Below the pieces are notes generated by a model. That model did not search any database. It was given only the letters and a program-made list of their open reading frames with translations, and was not told the origin of the DNA. Below are positions 25,084 through 37,531 of a DNA stretch of 64,000 nt, one piece after another (the stretch's first letter is position 1; the number at the start of each line of letters is the position of its first letter). The stretch comes from Palaemon carinicauda (lineage: Eukaryota > Arthropoda > Malacostraca > Decapoda > Palaemonidae), in contig NC_090767.1 of NCBI RefSeq assembly GCF_036898095.1, positions 32,246,172 to 32,310,171 on the forward strand, given 5' to 3'. The position numbers and the translations under genes were made by a program.

Positions 25084-25791
25084 GCTCTCTTGGTTGAGTG
25101 AAGTGTAGCTGTTGAATATTCACTTGTAGCCGTATTTCTATTCAGCTTGACATGATTTTGTATAGCAGAAAGTAAACTTATTTGGTGGTAATATTTATGT
25201 TCTTTTGTGAAAGATTTTCCAAGAGTATTCTTGCAGACATTTTGTGTAAAGTCCAACAAGTTTTACTGTTATGAAATATCCTCTATCTATTATTATGTCA
25301 ATTGTTATGCCATCTTCTGTTTCTTGCCCACTTTGCCTCTTTTCATGCTTTCCTTACTTCTCTAATAGATTTCAGAAACAAAGTCGCATTGTCAATTATT
25401 ACAAGGCCTGTCTTTTCACTTGGCCCATTCAAAACGAAAACTTCCAATAGAAGTTGTGTCAAATTTGGTGGCAGCGGTGGATATTTATATTTTGGGATTG
25501 GTCTTGGTCGTACCCACAGGTTAAAATACAGGTTAAAATCAATTTTACTATGGTAATTAAAAATAAAAATTTGAATTGAATAAAGAATATGGTTAAAAAT
25601 AATTTTTATTTATACTTTCAAAGAAGTAATATATTTTTTTCTTAGAAACGCAAGTATTTTGATTTGTCTTTGGTGTTGGGATTTCAAAATCTATTTGAAA
25701 TATTTAAATTTTTGTTTTTAAATATACTGATAATGATAATATAAGTCGATATTGAAAAGATGTATTTATATTTTGAATTTTAGTATATTAT

Positions 25792-25792
<1 letters not shown>
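25084..25792. other. AT-rich, no gene
   Basis: The short frame at 25302-25556 has no recognisable similarity. Confidence 0.45.

Positions 25793-25881
<89 letters not shown>
25793..25881. repeat. (AG)n microsatellite, about 88 bp
   Basis: Uninterrupted dinucleotide tract. Confidence 0.98.
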
Positions 25882-26307
<426 letters not shown>

Positions 26308-26532
26308 TCAGTAACTTTAAAAGCAAATCGTTAATTCCCGAAGCCTTCATTGTTTTCATGTAAATATTTAAACTTTGATATTAGTTATAGGTAAATTATC
26401 TTTCATTTTCATTTTGAGTTTCATATGGTTCTCTAGGGTATCAATGACTTTAGTACATAATTATATGAGTAGTGTTGTTATAATATCTCTCATAATTAGG
26501 CTAAAAATATAAATCAGTAAAAGATATATTTT

Positions 26533-26790
26533 TAGGGCTGGAGCCATATCGTCATTATGAAAGTTCCTCAAAAGGCAATTTTCTACTTGGGATATTTCCT
26601 GCAAAAGATATACCGGAGAATTTTACCCGTAGAGCTACCACAATGTTACTTCTGTTACTTTATAAGGACAGGAATTTGACATTCATACCTCCTAATAAGG
26701 TGACTAACGATATCTCCAGACTACATAGGATTTTTGCCACTGTCCTTCATTTTTGTGACGCCAGGGTTATTTATTCTGAAATTGAGTGTT
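26533..26790 (+). repeat. Diverged solo DIRS-type terminal repeat
   Basis: GGGCTGGAGCCATATCGTC, then a CTACTTGGGATATTTC block and CCGGAGAATTTTACCCGTAG, follow the order of the left DIRS repeat at 3594-3690. Divergence is high and there is no coding region beside it. 26303-26532 to its left shows nothing. Confidence 0.45.
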
Positions 26791-26846
26791 TTCCAAATCC
26801 TATCTCCTCCCTTGATACTTAATATTAATACCTGGAATTACTACCG

Positions 26847-26949
<103 letters not shown>

Positions 26950-26970
26950 TACACCTCCCAAATTATTTTT

Positions 26971-27268
26971 TTTAAGTGTTTTATTGCTACAGAGGATTTT
27001 TTTTAGTATGGTTAAAAAAGAAACCATATAAAATATGGATGCAAAACTAAAAAAAAAAAGAATGAATTTAAGTGTTTTATTGCTACAGAGGATTTTTTTT
27101 TTTTAGTATGGTTAAAAAAGAAACCATATAAAATATGGATGCAAAACTAAAAAAAAAAAGAATGAATTTAAGTGTTTTATTGCTACAGAGGATTTTTTTT
27201 TTTTAGTATGGTTAAAAAAGAAACCATATAAAATATGGATGCAAAACTAAAAAAAAAAAAAAGAATGA
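26971..27268. repeat. Three tandem copies of a unit of about 98 bp
   Basis: Copies start at TTTAAGTGTTTTATTGC near 26971, 27066 and 27166. They are near-identical apart from the T-run and A-run lengths, so the amplification is recent. Confidence 0.95.
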
Positions 27269-27352
27269 AATATAAAAATTGGAAAATAGGCTTAATTTTA
27301 CATACAAAATTTCAATCATATATTTTCAAAACATAATCTTTCCCATCCCGGG

Positions 27353-29430
27353 CCCAGAATGGTATATAGCCGGGACAAAAATAGCCATACATACGTAAAC
27401 CAAGGGAAAGGCCCGTGCCAACAACAAGTGTTGGCTTTAATACCCCAACAACAACAGCCATACACCCTTGATCAAGAATCGTGCCCTAAGATTACCAACC
27501 GCTGTCGGATATATCTTTATATAGCAATCCTATCCTATCCTTTCGTAAACAGAAGTTGATTCTTCCGGAATGATGAATTGCTCAGATGTGATATTTTAGA
27601 CTAGGCTGACTGAATTCTGACAAGTACTGTATAGGGTAAGCTTTATCTAAGCTATAGTTATGTACATTTTAAGCTTTTTTGCCAAAAATATATTTGTTTA
27701 AGACTTTTGATTCAGTTTGTAATATATGGGGGTGGATGTAGTTCATTGGGACTGGTGTAAACTTACTTATTAATTGTCCACTGTCTTTATGGGAACTTGT
27801 TCATTTGAACTGAAATGTGAGAATAGGAAGCTAGTTTTACAATTTACTAAATATTATGATTTAGTGTGTTTTTAAGAGTGGAGCTGGTTGGGTAGCAAAC
27901 ATGATATTGAGGCTTAGTCTTAGGGCAAGCTAGCTAGGATTACTGCTGCCCCGGTAGTTAAGGATACGGCTCCTAGGTTATGTTAGGGGAAAACCATATG
28001 TCAATTGGCTTTCTTATGTTTGTTTTCGTTTTAAAATGTGGGTTTTCTGTCGTAAGTTTAGAAATTCTACACCCAGTCTGTTCCAACAGCCTTCAAAGGT
28101 TCCGTATGTATATTAGCCCTTATTTCTCTACTGGAAATGAGGATTCGATTTTATGCTGTGTGAATCTTTTCTTATCCAGCTCATCACTACCAGATGACTC
28201 TGACAATTTAGCCCACCAGTCATCGGCTGAATACAATTGGTGGAGTATGTATGATAGTGGCCACCTGTATGTATTATTATGGCCTACGCAGAATGCAGCC
28301 ATGTAAGGTGGGTCGAAGGGGGTCGTTAGCACCCGTTAGATAAGTAGGTAAGGACATGGATTGTAGGTAAGGTTAGGGGGGAATGTTTAGGTTAGTTGAC
28401 ATCCAATTTTAATCCACGCTGGAGGAACTGGCCGCTGATATACAAAGGCTCCTTCAATCGCATAATAATATCAAGTAACAGATTGTTCGCTTGTATGGTA
28501 TATTAGATGACCTCTCTCAAAAGGAAATTGAAGCCTTTCTCAAAGTAAATTAGTAACCAAGTGGTTCAAGTAATTAAGTAAATTAAGTAAGTACTCAAGA
28601 GGCACACAACAGCTACACAATTTCCTTAGGTACTTTGAACTAACTGGCTTTATTCACTCTATTGCATAATAAAATACCAGATTTTGGATTTGCAGATAAT
28701 GTCACAGCTCTGATATCTGATACTCTAGTGCATATTGCAGTAATATACAGCATGTCATTAGACTCATTACTCTATCACTAGAGTCAAGTTTAACAGTAAA
28801 GCAAGTGTTTCCTGTTTTTATTCGGATGACTTGACTATTTGACAACTCTCCCCACACGTAGCCTACATTTCCATAAACAATACATTACTCTAAAAATGTA
28901 CTGTATAATATGGATACAAATTAAGATTAGCTAAGTGTATAAATTTTTTATAATAACCACTAACCGTTTTCATACTGAGTCCTACACAGTTTTGAAGCAT
29001 GACGCAATTCTGAAATGTTGCCGTCACCTCATGCGCATTGCTTAGGGAATCACATATCTACAATATATTACCCCATAAAAATGAACAATGTCCAGAAGTA
29101 AAATGTTAAGGGTATGATTTTTTGTTTACAATAATTATTAATACAGTACCTATGTTTATGTTCAAATCAACAAATAAAGTAGACTGCGCTATAGTTCATT
29201 CCAAAATAAGTGCTATATTGCGTATCATTGAAGAAGGTTCAAGGTGATGTAATATCTGTCTTTGTGCAGAGTACCACAGTATGTCCCGTAAAGTACCTGT
29301 AAGTAGTTATTTGCCTTCCTACAATTATTAATATATATTTACCACAGTCATGGATAGAAACTCAACAGGGTTTTGGGCCCGGGTGCAGATTGATGTTCGA
29401 CGGTGATGAATGCAGGAATGAATTGTAAGT
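27353..29430. repeat. Long dispersed repeat, copy 2
   Basis: Direct-orientation partner of 17771-20340. It contains a 65-bp insertion at 27391-27455 that copy 1 lacks, and it lacks the segment at 18850-19300 and the (AT)n tract of copy 1. The shared plus-strand frame (27980-28306 here) is conserved in sequence but resembles no protein I know. Confidence 0.8.
27391..27455 (+). mobile_element. 65-bp hairpin mini-element with 8-bp target duplication
   Basis: AGCCATAC flanks both sides (27383-27390 and 27456-27463). The homologous site in the sister repeat (about 17801-17808) has one GGCCATAC and no insert. The body shares AAGGGAAAGGCCCGTGCC and GTGTTGGCTTTAATACCCC with copies at 37 and 40 kb and ends in an (AAC)n-type tail. 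Its left stem is damaged in this copy. Confidence 0.85.
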
Positions 29431-31320
29431 TGAGAGAGAGTAAACATGAATGAACAGAATGTGAAACTTGTCCAGAGCAAGTATTTATGTGAAATCTGGG
29501 AGTGACAAGGTAATAACAAAATGTATAAAAGTAATATATGAAGATAAAATGGAATGTATGATAAATAATATTTGATGGGTATATAAAATGAGGGGATTTT
29601 ATAAGGTATCGATTAATAAAACGAGTAATAGTGGGGTCAAACGTAATATGCATACGAGGGTAATCAAGTAATAAACTTGAACAGAGCTGGTGGAGAGACG
29701 AATAGTTATATTTCACGATTAGAGAAGAAATCCTATTGGTGGAGGAAAAGTATCTGCGGTTTTGTCTTTTCCTCCGATTATTATACATCCAAGAAGGTAA
29801 TGTATGGAGAAGAAAAGGCTTGTTTTACGTTTATAAATCGTTTCCCCAGTATGATTTTCCCACCCAAAACCCCGAGTTCTCACTGGGGGTCCCCCATTAT
29901 CGTAGGATATAGATATTTCTGAAACTAATCATTTGCGACGGGAACGAATGTCATTCTCGAAGAGAGCGTAATTTTTTCTATAAGAAAAAGTAGTTTTTTT
30001 TTCCTAGGTTACATTGCCCTGTAATGCAGTAAAATAATACCCTCTTTTTCTATTATTTATTTTTTTGATTCTATATTTCATATATGAAAGATCTTTTTTA
30101 ATGATGTTGCTGTTCTTAAAACATTTGATTTTGATTGTTTATTTTTCCTTCTCTCAATAATGATAGATTGAGGTCCTCTATCAGTTCCGTGAACAATTGG
30201 CTTGAAATACAAATTAGTATAAGTTTGAAAGATTTAGATTGATAGGTAAAAAACATAATAAATATTCCTCCGCTTTCAATAATTCTTTATTCATTCAAGG
30301 AATTCAATAGATTAATTGCATAATTTGATGTCTATATGTTAAATGCTTCAATATCTGTTACACATGGAAAGCTAATTGTTTTTTTTGTTTTTTTCAATAT
30401 GTTAAAAGCAGCCAGGAAAGATTAATTTGAAATCATAAGAATAATGCATGAAGTATCATGCATATGCCAGGATACACCATTCCCATGTTTGAGAGGGTTT
30501 TTTAAAAGGGTTCTTGGGAGGGATTACCTTGACGCTTATTCGTCAAGTCATCCAACTGATGGCAATTTTATAATTATCTTAATTATTCAGTTCAATGAAT
30601 AGAAATAAATTCTTGTAAAATAGTCTTGTTTTCAGTAGATCCAATATGGTGTACTATAAGCTTTATTAGGGTTTTGTTTTGCATTTTGAAATAATCTCAT
30701 TTGTTACCTCCTGTCCCTAAGTTCCACTTGCTACGCAGCTAACATTACTCAAAATGGATTAGAGAGTGTGTCTCCCTTCATGGTGGGAAATAATTCCTCT
30801 ACTAGCTGCAAGAAAGTCCAGAACCTTGTGATGAGAGCACCGATATCTCCCTGCGTACTCTTTCGAGCGACGGTACGTACTGAGGACGTACCTTCTCTGT
30901 TAGCGAGATGTTAAGTATCCGAAATGATCCCTTTGATCATCGATTTCCTGTTGATGGCATTTGCTGCTCTTTTGTAAGAATCTTTGCCAATTTGGTCCAG
31001 TAGTGTCTACCCATAATCTCCCTTACATTTCACGACATGTGATATTCTTTAGCCACTTCCAGTATATCTGGGATGGCGCTTGACAAAATGGTGGACTGGT
31101 ATGTCTTAACCCATGAAATGCTAGGGGAATGATGCCAAAGGACAAAGGCTGCATCATGAGTTTACCAATTTTATTATAAAACTAATATTTTCTTATTTAT
31201 TACATATTAATTACCCAATATTTATATAAAATTCTTAACTACAGTCAAGCTATTGTTTTATAATAATTGGAAAAAAATCTTTGATAGTATAGTGAAAATA
31301 AAATAACAGAAATTAAAAAT
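29431..31320. other. AT-rich interval without a supported gene
   Basis: A minus-strand frame at 29348-29788 (Tyr/His/Phe-rich) overlaps the end of the repeat and looks like chance. Sequence at 29850-29905 contains CACTGGGGGTCCCCCA, a short palindrome. Nothing else recognised. Confidence 0.4.
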
Positions 31321-31326
31321 TAAGAA

Positions 31327-31720
31327 ATGCCCCAAAAGTGTGGGACGTCTTTTTCGTGTCGCATATGTCACACTCGGTTAACTTACGAGTTTCTGCTGAA
31401 GGGTCGACATCAATCATATTGTGATAACTGTCTGGTACCTTTAACAGTGAGGCATTTGTTGGCCGAATGCCCCAATTACAACAAATTAGGAAATAGATAT
31501 CTGTTTGAGGCTCGAGGTGAGGATGGCGAGTACATACTACCCAAGATTCTTAGACATGATGTGTCCTACTATGCGAGCAGAATTTTAAGATTCATTTCAA
31601 AAGCAGGTCTTCTGAAAACTATTCAAGATTTGTTTTTTCGTCTTGAATTTTATGGTTTTAACTGAATAATCCTTTATTTTCATTTATAATAAATGATATT
31701 GGCGTCAACGACTCAAGATG
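31327..31720 (+). pseudogene. LINE ORF2 C-terminus with zinc-finger motif and 3' UTR
   Basis: The 112-residue frame contains CRICHTRLTYEFLLKGR followed by CDNCLVPLTVRHLLAECPNY, the Cys/His motif that ends RNase H-bearing LINE proteins of the I/Jockey group, and terminates in EFYGFN then TGA. The RT and RNase H are absent, so this is a strongly 5'-truncated insertion. The AATAAATGATATTGGCGTC segment after the stop looks like a 3' UTR. It is a different family from the 37-40 kb LINE. Confidence 0.72.
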
Positions 31721-33020
31721 CCAGAAAACTTGAAGACGATCTTTCTCTATGGTTTTCTGACTTAACAACATTTAGCAATCGAAAATCGTATCATTGTTTC
31801 AATGTAAGAAACAACAATAATAAGAATAGGGAAGTGGGGAATATGGGGAAAGGAAGAGTACCGTTTCTAGGTATGCGTAAACATATCGTACATGCTCTTC
31901 AGAGGTTTCAGTTAATTAATTTTACAAATAATGAAGGTAAAGGGGTCTTTGAATGGTGATTTCATCTTTACTGCGTCGTCTGCAGGACTGAGTTTTACAG
32001 AATCATCTTTGCATATTGTGTTTCTGTTTCCAGTTACTTGACCTTAATGAAAGTTTCCATGGGAGGTTTTATATTTTGCCTCCTCGTTTCCTTGTCTCTT
32101 CAAGGGCATGCATCAGTCACTTTACAAGCCTTTTTCCCTTTAAAACCATTGTCCGTGCTAAGCCTGGGTTCGGATTCTACTAATTTCGTTTTTTTTTTTA
32201 TTTCGGAACTTTTTATACAAAGATATATGGTTGTAGTGATCCATACTTAGAAGTCGCAGGGAAGTTTCATGGGAATTACCATGGTACACCAGATATAATT
32301 AACCCTTTTGGCTCTACCCTTCACCACCTCCAGTACAGCAATAGTTGCTAGAAGACCTTGGCTTTCAAAGACACGACCATAAAGTAATTATTTTTATTTG
32401 AGTTTTATTCGTGGTTAGTGAATGCAGTTCATTATTAAGGTTATATTGATGTTAACGTGTGCAGCTCAACGTTACCACTTGATGTTTTTTATTTTTCGAA
32501 AAGCGAAGTGAGTCTACGACTGAACAAAATCAATTACATTTAGCGTAAAACATTATGAGCAGAAAATGTATGTTTTCCTATAGTAAATAATGAGATTTCA
32601 TTGGATTTAGCTTCATTTCATCTCAACTAAACTGAACAGCCAGTTCGACTAACTTATGTATAGGGAACTTTGCCAAACCGTTTGTTCTGTTTGTTTGCAT
32701 TGAAATATCATCATTAATATTAATTATGATTATTATTATTGTTATTGGAAAAGCAGGAAGCCAAAAGCGATTGAGATCTAATGGGGCAGCCTGGTGCAGA
32801 AAGAAAAATATAATATTGAAGTATGGAAGACATAATCAAAACAACTAAACAATATAAGATTTTGCTATGAACATAAGTTCTGTAAATTTCTGTGTTGTAA
32901 TAACTACAAAATTTTAAGATAATTTTCATTTTTTCTATCCATACAAACTAGAGTTTCACTATCGGGGATATGGCAGGTGAGATTGCCGATCCTTTATGCG
33001 CATTGACGCTTTTTGGCTGG
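31721..33020. other. No supported gene
   Basis: A block of about 50 bp at 31809-31863 recurs at 35957-36015 (GGGAAGTGGGGAATAYGGGG). A short frame at 32038-32250 begins with a hydrophobic stretch but has no further support. Confidence 0.4.
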
Positions 33021-33551
33021 TATCTCCCTCTACCTCTAATCAAGACTTGAGGTGCAGGTGTCAATAAATGGAGAGTCTCCCCCAGGATGGAAGGAGGAAG
33101 TCCCTGATGTGGATAGGGTATCCTTCTGAGATTTAACCTTGACTGACCATGACCTCTTCTGATCAGGAGCGAAGTCCTGGCATTCTAACATCCGATGGCA
33201 CAACACATCCATCCTTATTAGTGTACTCACCTGCATGAGTGTCCACTTACTGATGATGCTCTCATGAAAGGAGAACAAGAGGTCATACATGCATTTCCCG
33301 AGCTGTCAATCTAGCTGGAAAATCAACACAAGGCTATATGCCCTACTGGAGTGTGAATTTCTGCAGCAACTCTTCCAGACTCCTGCTCCAAGTAACTGTG
33401 CTACTGAATGGTTCTTAGGGAAAGCCATGGTTGCGTGAATACCATGGATATCATGTGCTTCTTTAGAGGCCCTAGTAGATACTTCTCCCGAAGATTTATA
33501 TTTTCTAATTTGTGTCTCTAACTGGACACCGTAGCAAACTATCATTATCAA
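33021..33551 (-). pseudogene. Tyrosine-recombinase (YR element) C-terminal relic
   Basis: On the minus strand the frame at 33306-33551 reads KEAHDIHGIHATMAFPKNHS then VAQLLGAGVWKS. This matches the second half of YR-retroelement recombinases, where the His-x-x-Arg box is followed by a hydrophobic block and a WKS motif. The Arg of the box is not preserved, and the catalytic Tyr region is disrupted. The following frame (33036-33290) may be the 3' region of the same element. It belongs to a different lineage from the DIRS element at 3.6-11.8 kb. Confidence 0.5.
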
Positions 33552-34278
33552 CAGTTGATTAAGAATATGGAGAAGTCAAACCGAAAGTCATTAACAGAAG
33601 AATTTTAGGTGTTGACTATAAAATCGAGTACAAATGTGAGAGACCAATTTCTTGACCCTTTTGGAGTGTGAAACAAGGTAAGAAAGACCACGGACCGCCT
33701 TAACATCTTTGAGGATACTAGGGCAAGGAGATAAACTGTTTTAAATTTGAGATCTCAATCATCAGCCTTACGAATTGATTCGTACGGTTCAATATTTAGG
33801 GACATAAGAACCTTAATCACACTTCAAGTCATGGGTTTGATTCCTCGAGGTTAAAAAGATTGTTCTAAACTTCTAATTAAAGTCGAAAGCTTCCACAGTA
33901 TTTATGATATATAAGGGTATTAACAGAGAGCTAATTCAAAAGCAACAAAAAATATTCATTCTAACAATAAATTTTAAATAAAAATCCAAACTAGTATCTT
34001 GTCATGGAGAAAATGAAATAAATGATATGCATATCAATTCATCATATTTCTAAATAATTGCAGAGTACTCTGTCTAAATTCAGTCTGGCAAAACCAGATT
34101 AAAACCATCCATCTACAGTATGCAACCCAGATTCACAATAACAGTTTTTTTTCTTTTTTAAATATTCTTTAAGAAACACATTCCTGGAGATTTGACCTCA
34201 TCCAACACCAGCACACATTTTAAATAACTATCAACAACGTAAATAGGTGACACCACCAACTAGACTATTGTACCACCT
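33552..34278. other. AT-rich, no gene
   Basis: Nothing recognised. Confidence 0.45.
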
Positions 34279-34744
34279 GTGTGTCACACGATCGTAAATA
34301 GTAATGACATTTCTCTTTTTTGTATATATTATCTTTTGTATCTTCGCTCTCCCCTCGCACTGACAGCAACTTGCATCAACCTGTCTGCCTATTTCTCATT
34401 GTTAACAGTTAACAGAACTGGTTGCTGGTTGGACAAGAAATAGCATGTTGTATTTTTTACTTTTATTCTGTGACTTAGTGTGTATACAGTATATACACGA
34501 TGTGTCTATAATAGAATAATTAGTTGCTGTCATCTCGCCTTTGAGTCACAACCTACTCCCGGCCTGTCACATTGGTGAACTAGGAGACACCCCAATAGCA
34601 ATAGCGTACGGCACCCTTAAACATACCTTTTGCAGCAGTACTCGCCATCACCAACCGGCCATGTAGAAAAGCTTTTTCAGCTCTCTCTACAACGTTGGGG
34701 GACCAAAGGGCATCGCTCGCCCTCAGGGAAATGACCAGTCAAAA
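34279..34744 (+). mobile_element. Possible Gypsy LTR (CsRn1-like) with primer-binding site and gag start
   Basis: The interval starts TGTGTCACACG and reaches CCTGTCACA at about 34569, which could be LTR termini (TG...CA). It is followed at once by TTGGTGAACTAGGAGAC, resembling a tRNA primer-binding site of the TTGGTGACC type. Downstream, CATGTAGAAAAGC and the next 100 bp resemble a gag start. No second LTR is visible, and the shared non-coding block begins at 34745. Confidence 0.45.
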
Positions 34745-34945
34745 GTAAAACGCTCTGGTGAGTCTGCAGACGCCGGCAACCCACTCAAGAATGCATCAAC
34801 GCACACTAGAATGGGTCACTTGACTTTTGTGGGTGGGGCTTCATTGTTCACAAACTTTATGCCTTTATGACTGACTCCACCTCTTCAAATCACTTGACAA
34901 GCAGTCTCGACAACCTAGTTTGATGAACCGTCCAACCCTGTAAAC
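34745..34945. repeat. Conserved non-coding block shared with 16266-16478 (inverted)
   Basis: Same landmarks as the first copy in reverse complement, including CTTTTGTGGGTGGGGCTTCA. It is followed by the hAT relic. Confidence 0.65.
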
Positions 34946-34949
34946 CCAC

Positions 34950-35900
34950 CTTTATGTTAAGAAGATGAAGAAATTCTTAAATGGTTGTACAAGAATCTTG
35001 GATATTTATGCTGCACGTGAGTCAGTTGTCAATGAATATGGAGGATTTCAAAAAAGCTTATGTATTGTAACGGATCGTGAAAAAGCTTTGAATGTCAATA
35101 AGGGAGTGAGCTTGGTTCACTCAGGGAAAATAGATATGATTGTATCACACTGTAATGCATTATCCACCAAGAATTATTATCTGGCAAAGTATTAAAGATA
35201 AATGATACCATCCACACAGTACGGTCAGGATAGGGAATGTAATCAGAGGTGTTAATGTTACAATGACGCAGAAGATCTATATCTTTTCTTGAAGAACTGA
35301 ACAAAGAATCTAGTGAAGTACAGTTCGCTAAATTGTTTCCGGTTCACCGACATCTTTACTTCCTATAAACTTTATTTGCTTTGGCATTTCTCACAGATAT
35401 AACCACCTATTTGAACATACTTTATTTGCGCTTACAGGGCAAGTAACAAATTGTTTCTCAACTGGTTGGGTACATTGAAGCTTTCCACAGGAAGCTGTTA
35501 CTATTCAGTGCTTCCTTAAGAAAGAGCGGCGTTGCATACCGTTCATCCTGTTGCAAGCTCATGACAGATGATGTGAAGTCAGAGTTTTTATGGTTTTTGC
35601 CAAATATCTTCAATTTGAAAACAGATTTAGAGACTTCAAGAAGCTGTAGATTATTCTTCAGTCACTTAACAACCCAATTGAAGTTGATATGGAATTGTGT
35701 GAGCTACAGTCTAACTCAATACTGATTGCCAGGGAAAGAAAATGTTGGGTTGCCAGAATTGATTCTCCAAGCTAAGACTATGCACAGGCTCTTGCACACT
35801 TGCAACCCGTCGTGAGCTAAGACACTTTTGCCTTATCATCTATGAAGCAAATCTATCAGAAAATTATAAACTGGTTATGTTTCTTTTGCTGGCCACTATC
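34950..35900 (+). pseudogene. hAT transposase relic (GTF2IRD2/ZBED-like), copy 2
   Basis: The frame at 34965-35195 gives QKSLCIVTDREKALNVNKGV and DMIVSHCNALSTK, corresponding to the DDE-region VTDGA.. and HC..H blocks of hAT transposases related to GTF2IRD2/ZBED5. Later frames give ELNKESSEVQFAKLF (about 35295), FLTDITTYLNILYLRLQGK (about 35385), and NRFRDFKK then VDMELCELQSNSIL (about 35615-35725), close to the dimerisation end of these transposases. Frameshifts and stops separate the pieces. The reverse complement of this copy is at 15378-16265. Confidence 0.68.
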
Positions 35901-37470
35901 TACTTTGGACTAGGACTACCATGACTTTTTCTATTCGTTGGCTGCAGTTAACTATATCAACAATAACAATAATGAGAATAGGGAAGTGGGGAATACGGGG
36001 AAAGGAAGAGTACCCCTGGATACAATCCAATTCACAGCTCAAAGGGCCAAGACAGGTACTTGGGATGGGAAAAATTAAACTGAAAACAGACACCCTTAAC
36101 TTTATCAGTACAATAACCTTTACAAGAAAATAAGTGGTGTTCCTGATGTAATTTGATTACTCCTGATGTTGACATTTGTCCGAGACTGCATTTTTCAAGT
36201 ATTAAGATGTTAGAAACACAAAAAAAAATAGATATGAAAAACCATATCTCCAAAGTAAAACAAAGAAAAGAGATACAACCTAAATGAAGGATCCCACCTA
36301 ACCTAACTTAACAGACCTTCTTACTAACTAGGAGTGGAGGGCCACCTACCAGTTGCAATTCCCATGACATTACTGTAGTACCCTATAAGGTAGGTTGTAT
36401 CCCTGTGTTCTCTTCTGGATTGACTTCTCTTGTGAAAAAAAGTCTTTCAGATACATTTTCTTTGTTTTAATCGTCCTTTAGTTTGAAAAGTAAGACTGTG
36501 ACAGTTATTGAAATCAAAACTATCCAAGAAACCTATAAGGACACTAGTAACCTTTTCTCTACGGTTCTCTGGGGGGAAGTTTCATCTGTAGTGCTTTGAA
36601 GAGTTGAGGGAAGAGTTTGTTCCAGAGACACTCTCAAGGGTGAATAGTAGGAATCCTCCAAAGGAGATCGATTTCAGTACTTGTACATTACCAGGCTACA
36701 TGTTGGCATACTTTGTGGTGAATCATTTCATACATGTAGGTCTGAAGGATAAATCTCGGGAACAAGCGAGGAATCTCCTTGGTCCCTTACATCTGCCCTA
36801 TTCAAATGGTTGCAACTCGAAATGCTCGGAGGAGATGGAGAACGTGTAAAAATCTTGAACTCTGGAGCTATCAATGGCCCTTCTACTGAGACATTATCCT
36901 CAGTCTGTAAAGCAACAGATGCTACAGGATCGTAATCACTCATGGCATTCTTGGCCTGACTAAGAAGGGCAGGAGAAAACCATATTCTCATGCTCAAGAA
37001 CAAAGAACTGGCTGCCTTCCTTTATTATCGAAGTTCTGGAAAACTCATGTAATGAATGATAAAAAATGATAAGTACAGGGCTAGAAAATGTAGGCATCAT
37101 CTTTTCTCCTATCGAGGAGAAAGCTGTTGATGGGGAACGATCTTGTTTAGCCTTCTTCCTTTTACGAATGGTATACTTGATTCCCACTAAGAAGACGACC
37201 CTTCTTGCAAGAATTACAAGGGGATTTTACATCACACTGGATTATAACCCCTTCTAGGAATAAGGTGAGTAACGCATTTACACTAAAAGCAGACATAAGT
37301 GTCAGAGAGAAGAATAGACAGTGTCCTCTATTGTCCATTATATAGCTAGAGCTAAGAGCATAACTATTCTATATTGGATTTAGGGGCAGAACCACTTGGA
37401 CAAGATTGCCCAACAATGGTACCCCAGAAAGAGTCTAGTAACTCGGATCTTACGTTCTTAATGACACATT
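35901..37470. other. Unassigned interval
   Basis: Minus-strand frames at 36728-37003 (containing SPALLSQAKNAMSDYDPVAS) and 36960-37187 overlap and look like pieces of one broken protein, perhaps a retroelement gag, but I cannot name a family. A plus-strand frame at 36604-36849 overlaps them. Confidence 0.3.
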
Positions 37471-37531
37471 GTTGTTGTTGGGGTATTAAAGCCAACACTT
37501 GTTGTTGGTACGGGCCTTTCCCTTGGTTGGC
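37471..37531 (-). repeat. Third copy of the hairpin mini-element, at the LINE 3' end
   Basis: On the minus strand: CTACGGGCC, then AACCAAGGGAAAGGCCCGTA, then the CCAACA...TGTTGG hairpin, then TTTAATACCCC and (AAC)n. Stems ACGGGCC/GGCCCGT and CCAACA/TGTTGG are both intact. No flanking duplication is seen. It lies about 330 bp beyond the last LINE stop and may be the LINE's own 3' terminus. Confidence 0.75.

Noticed and set aside
32038..32250. Short frame with a signal-peptide-like start
   Set aside because: The hydrophobic start is the only support. There is no downstream domain, no splice context and no similarity.
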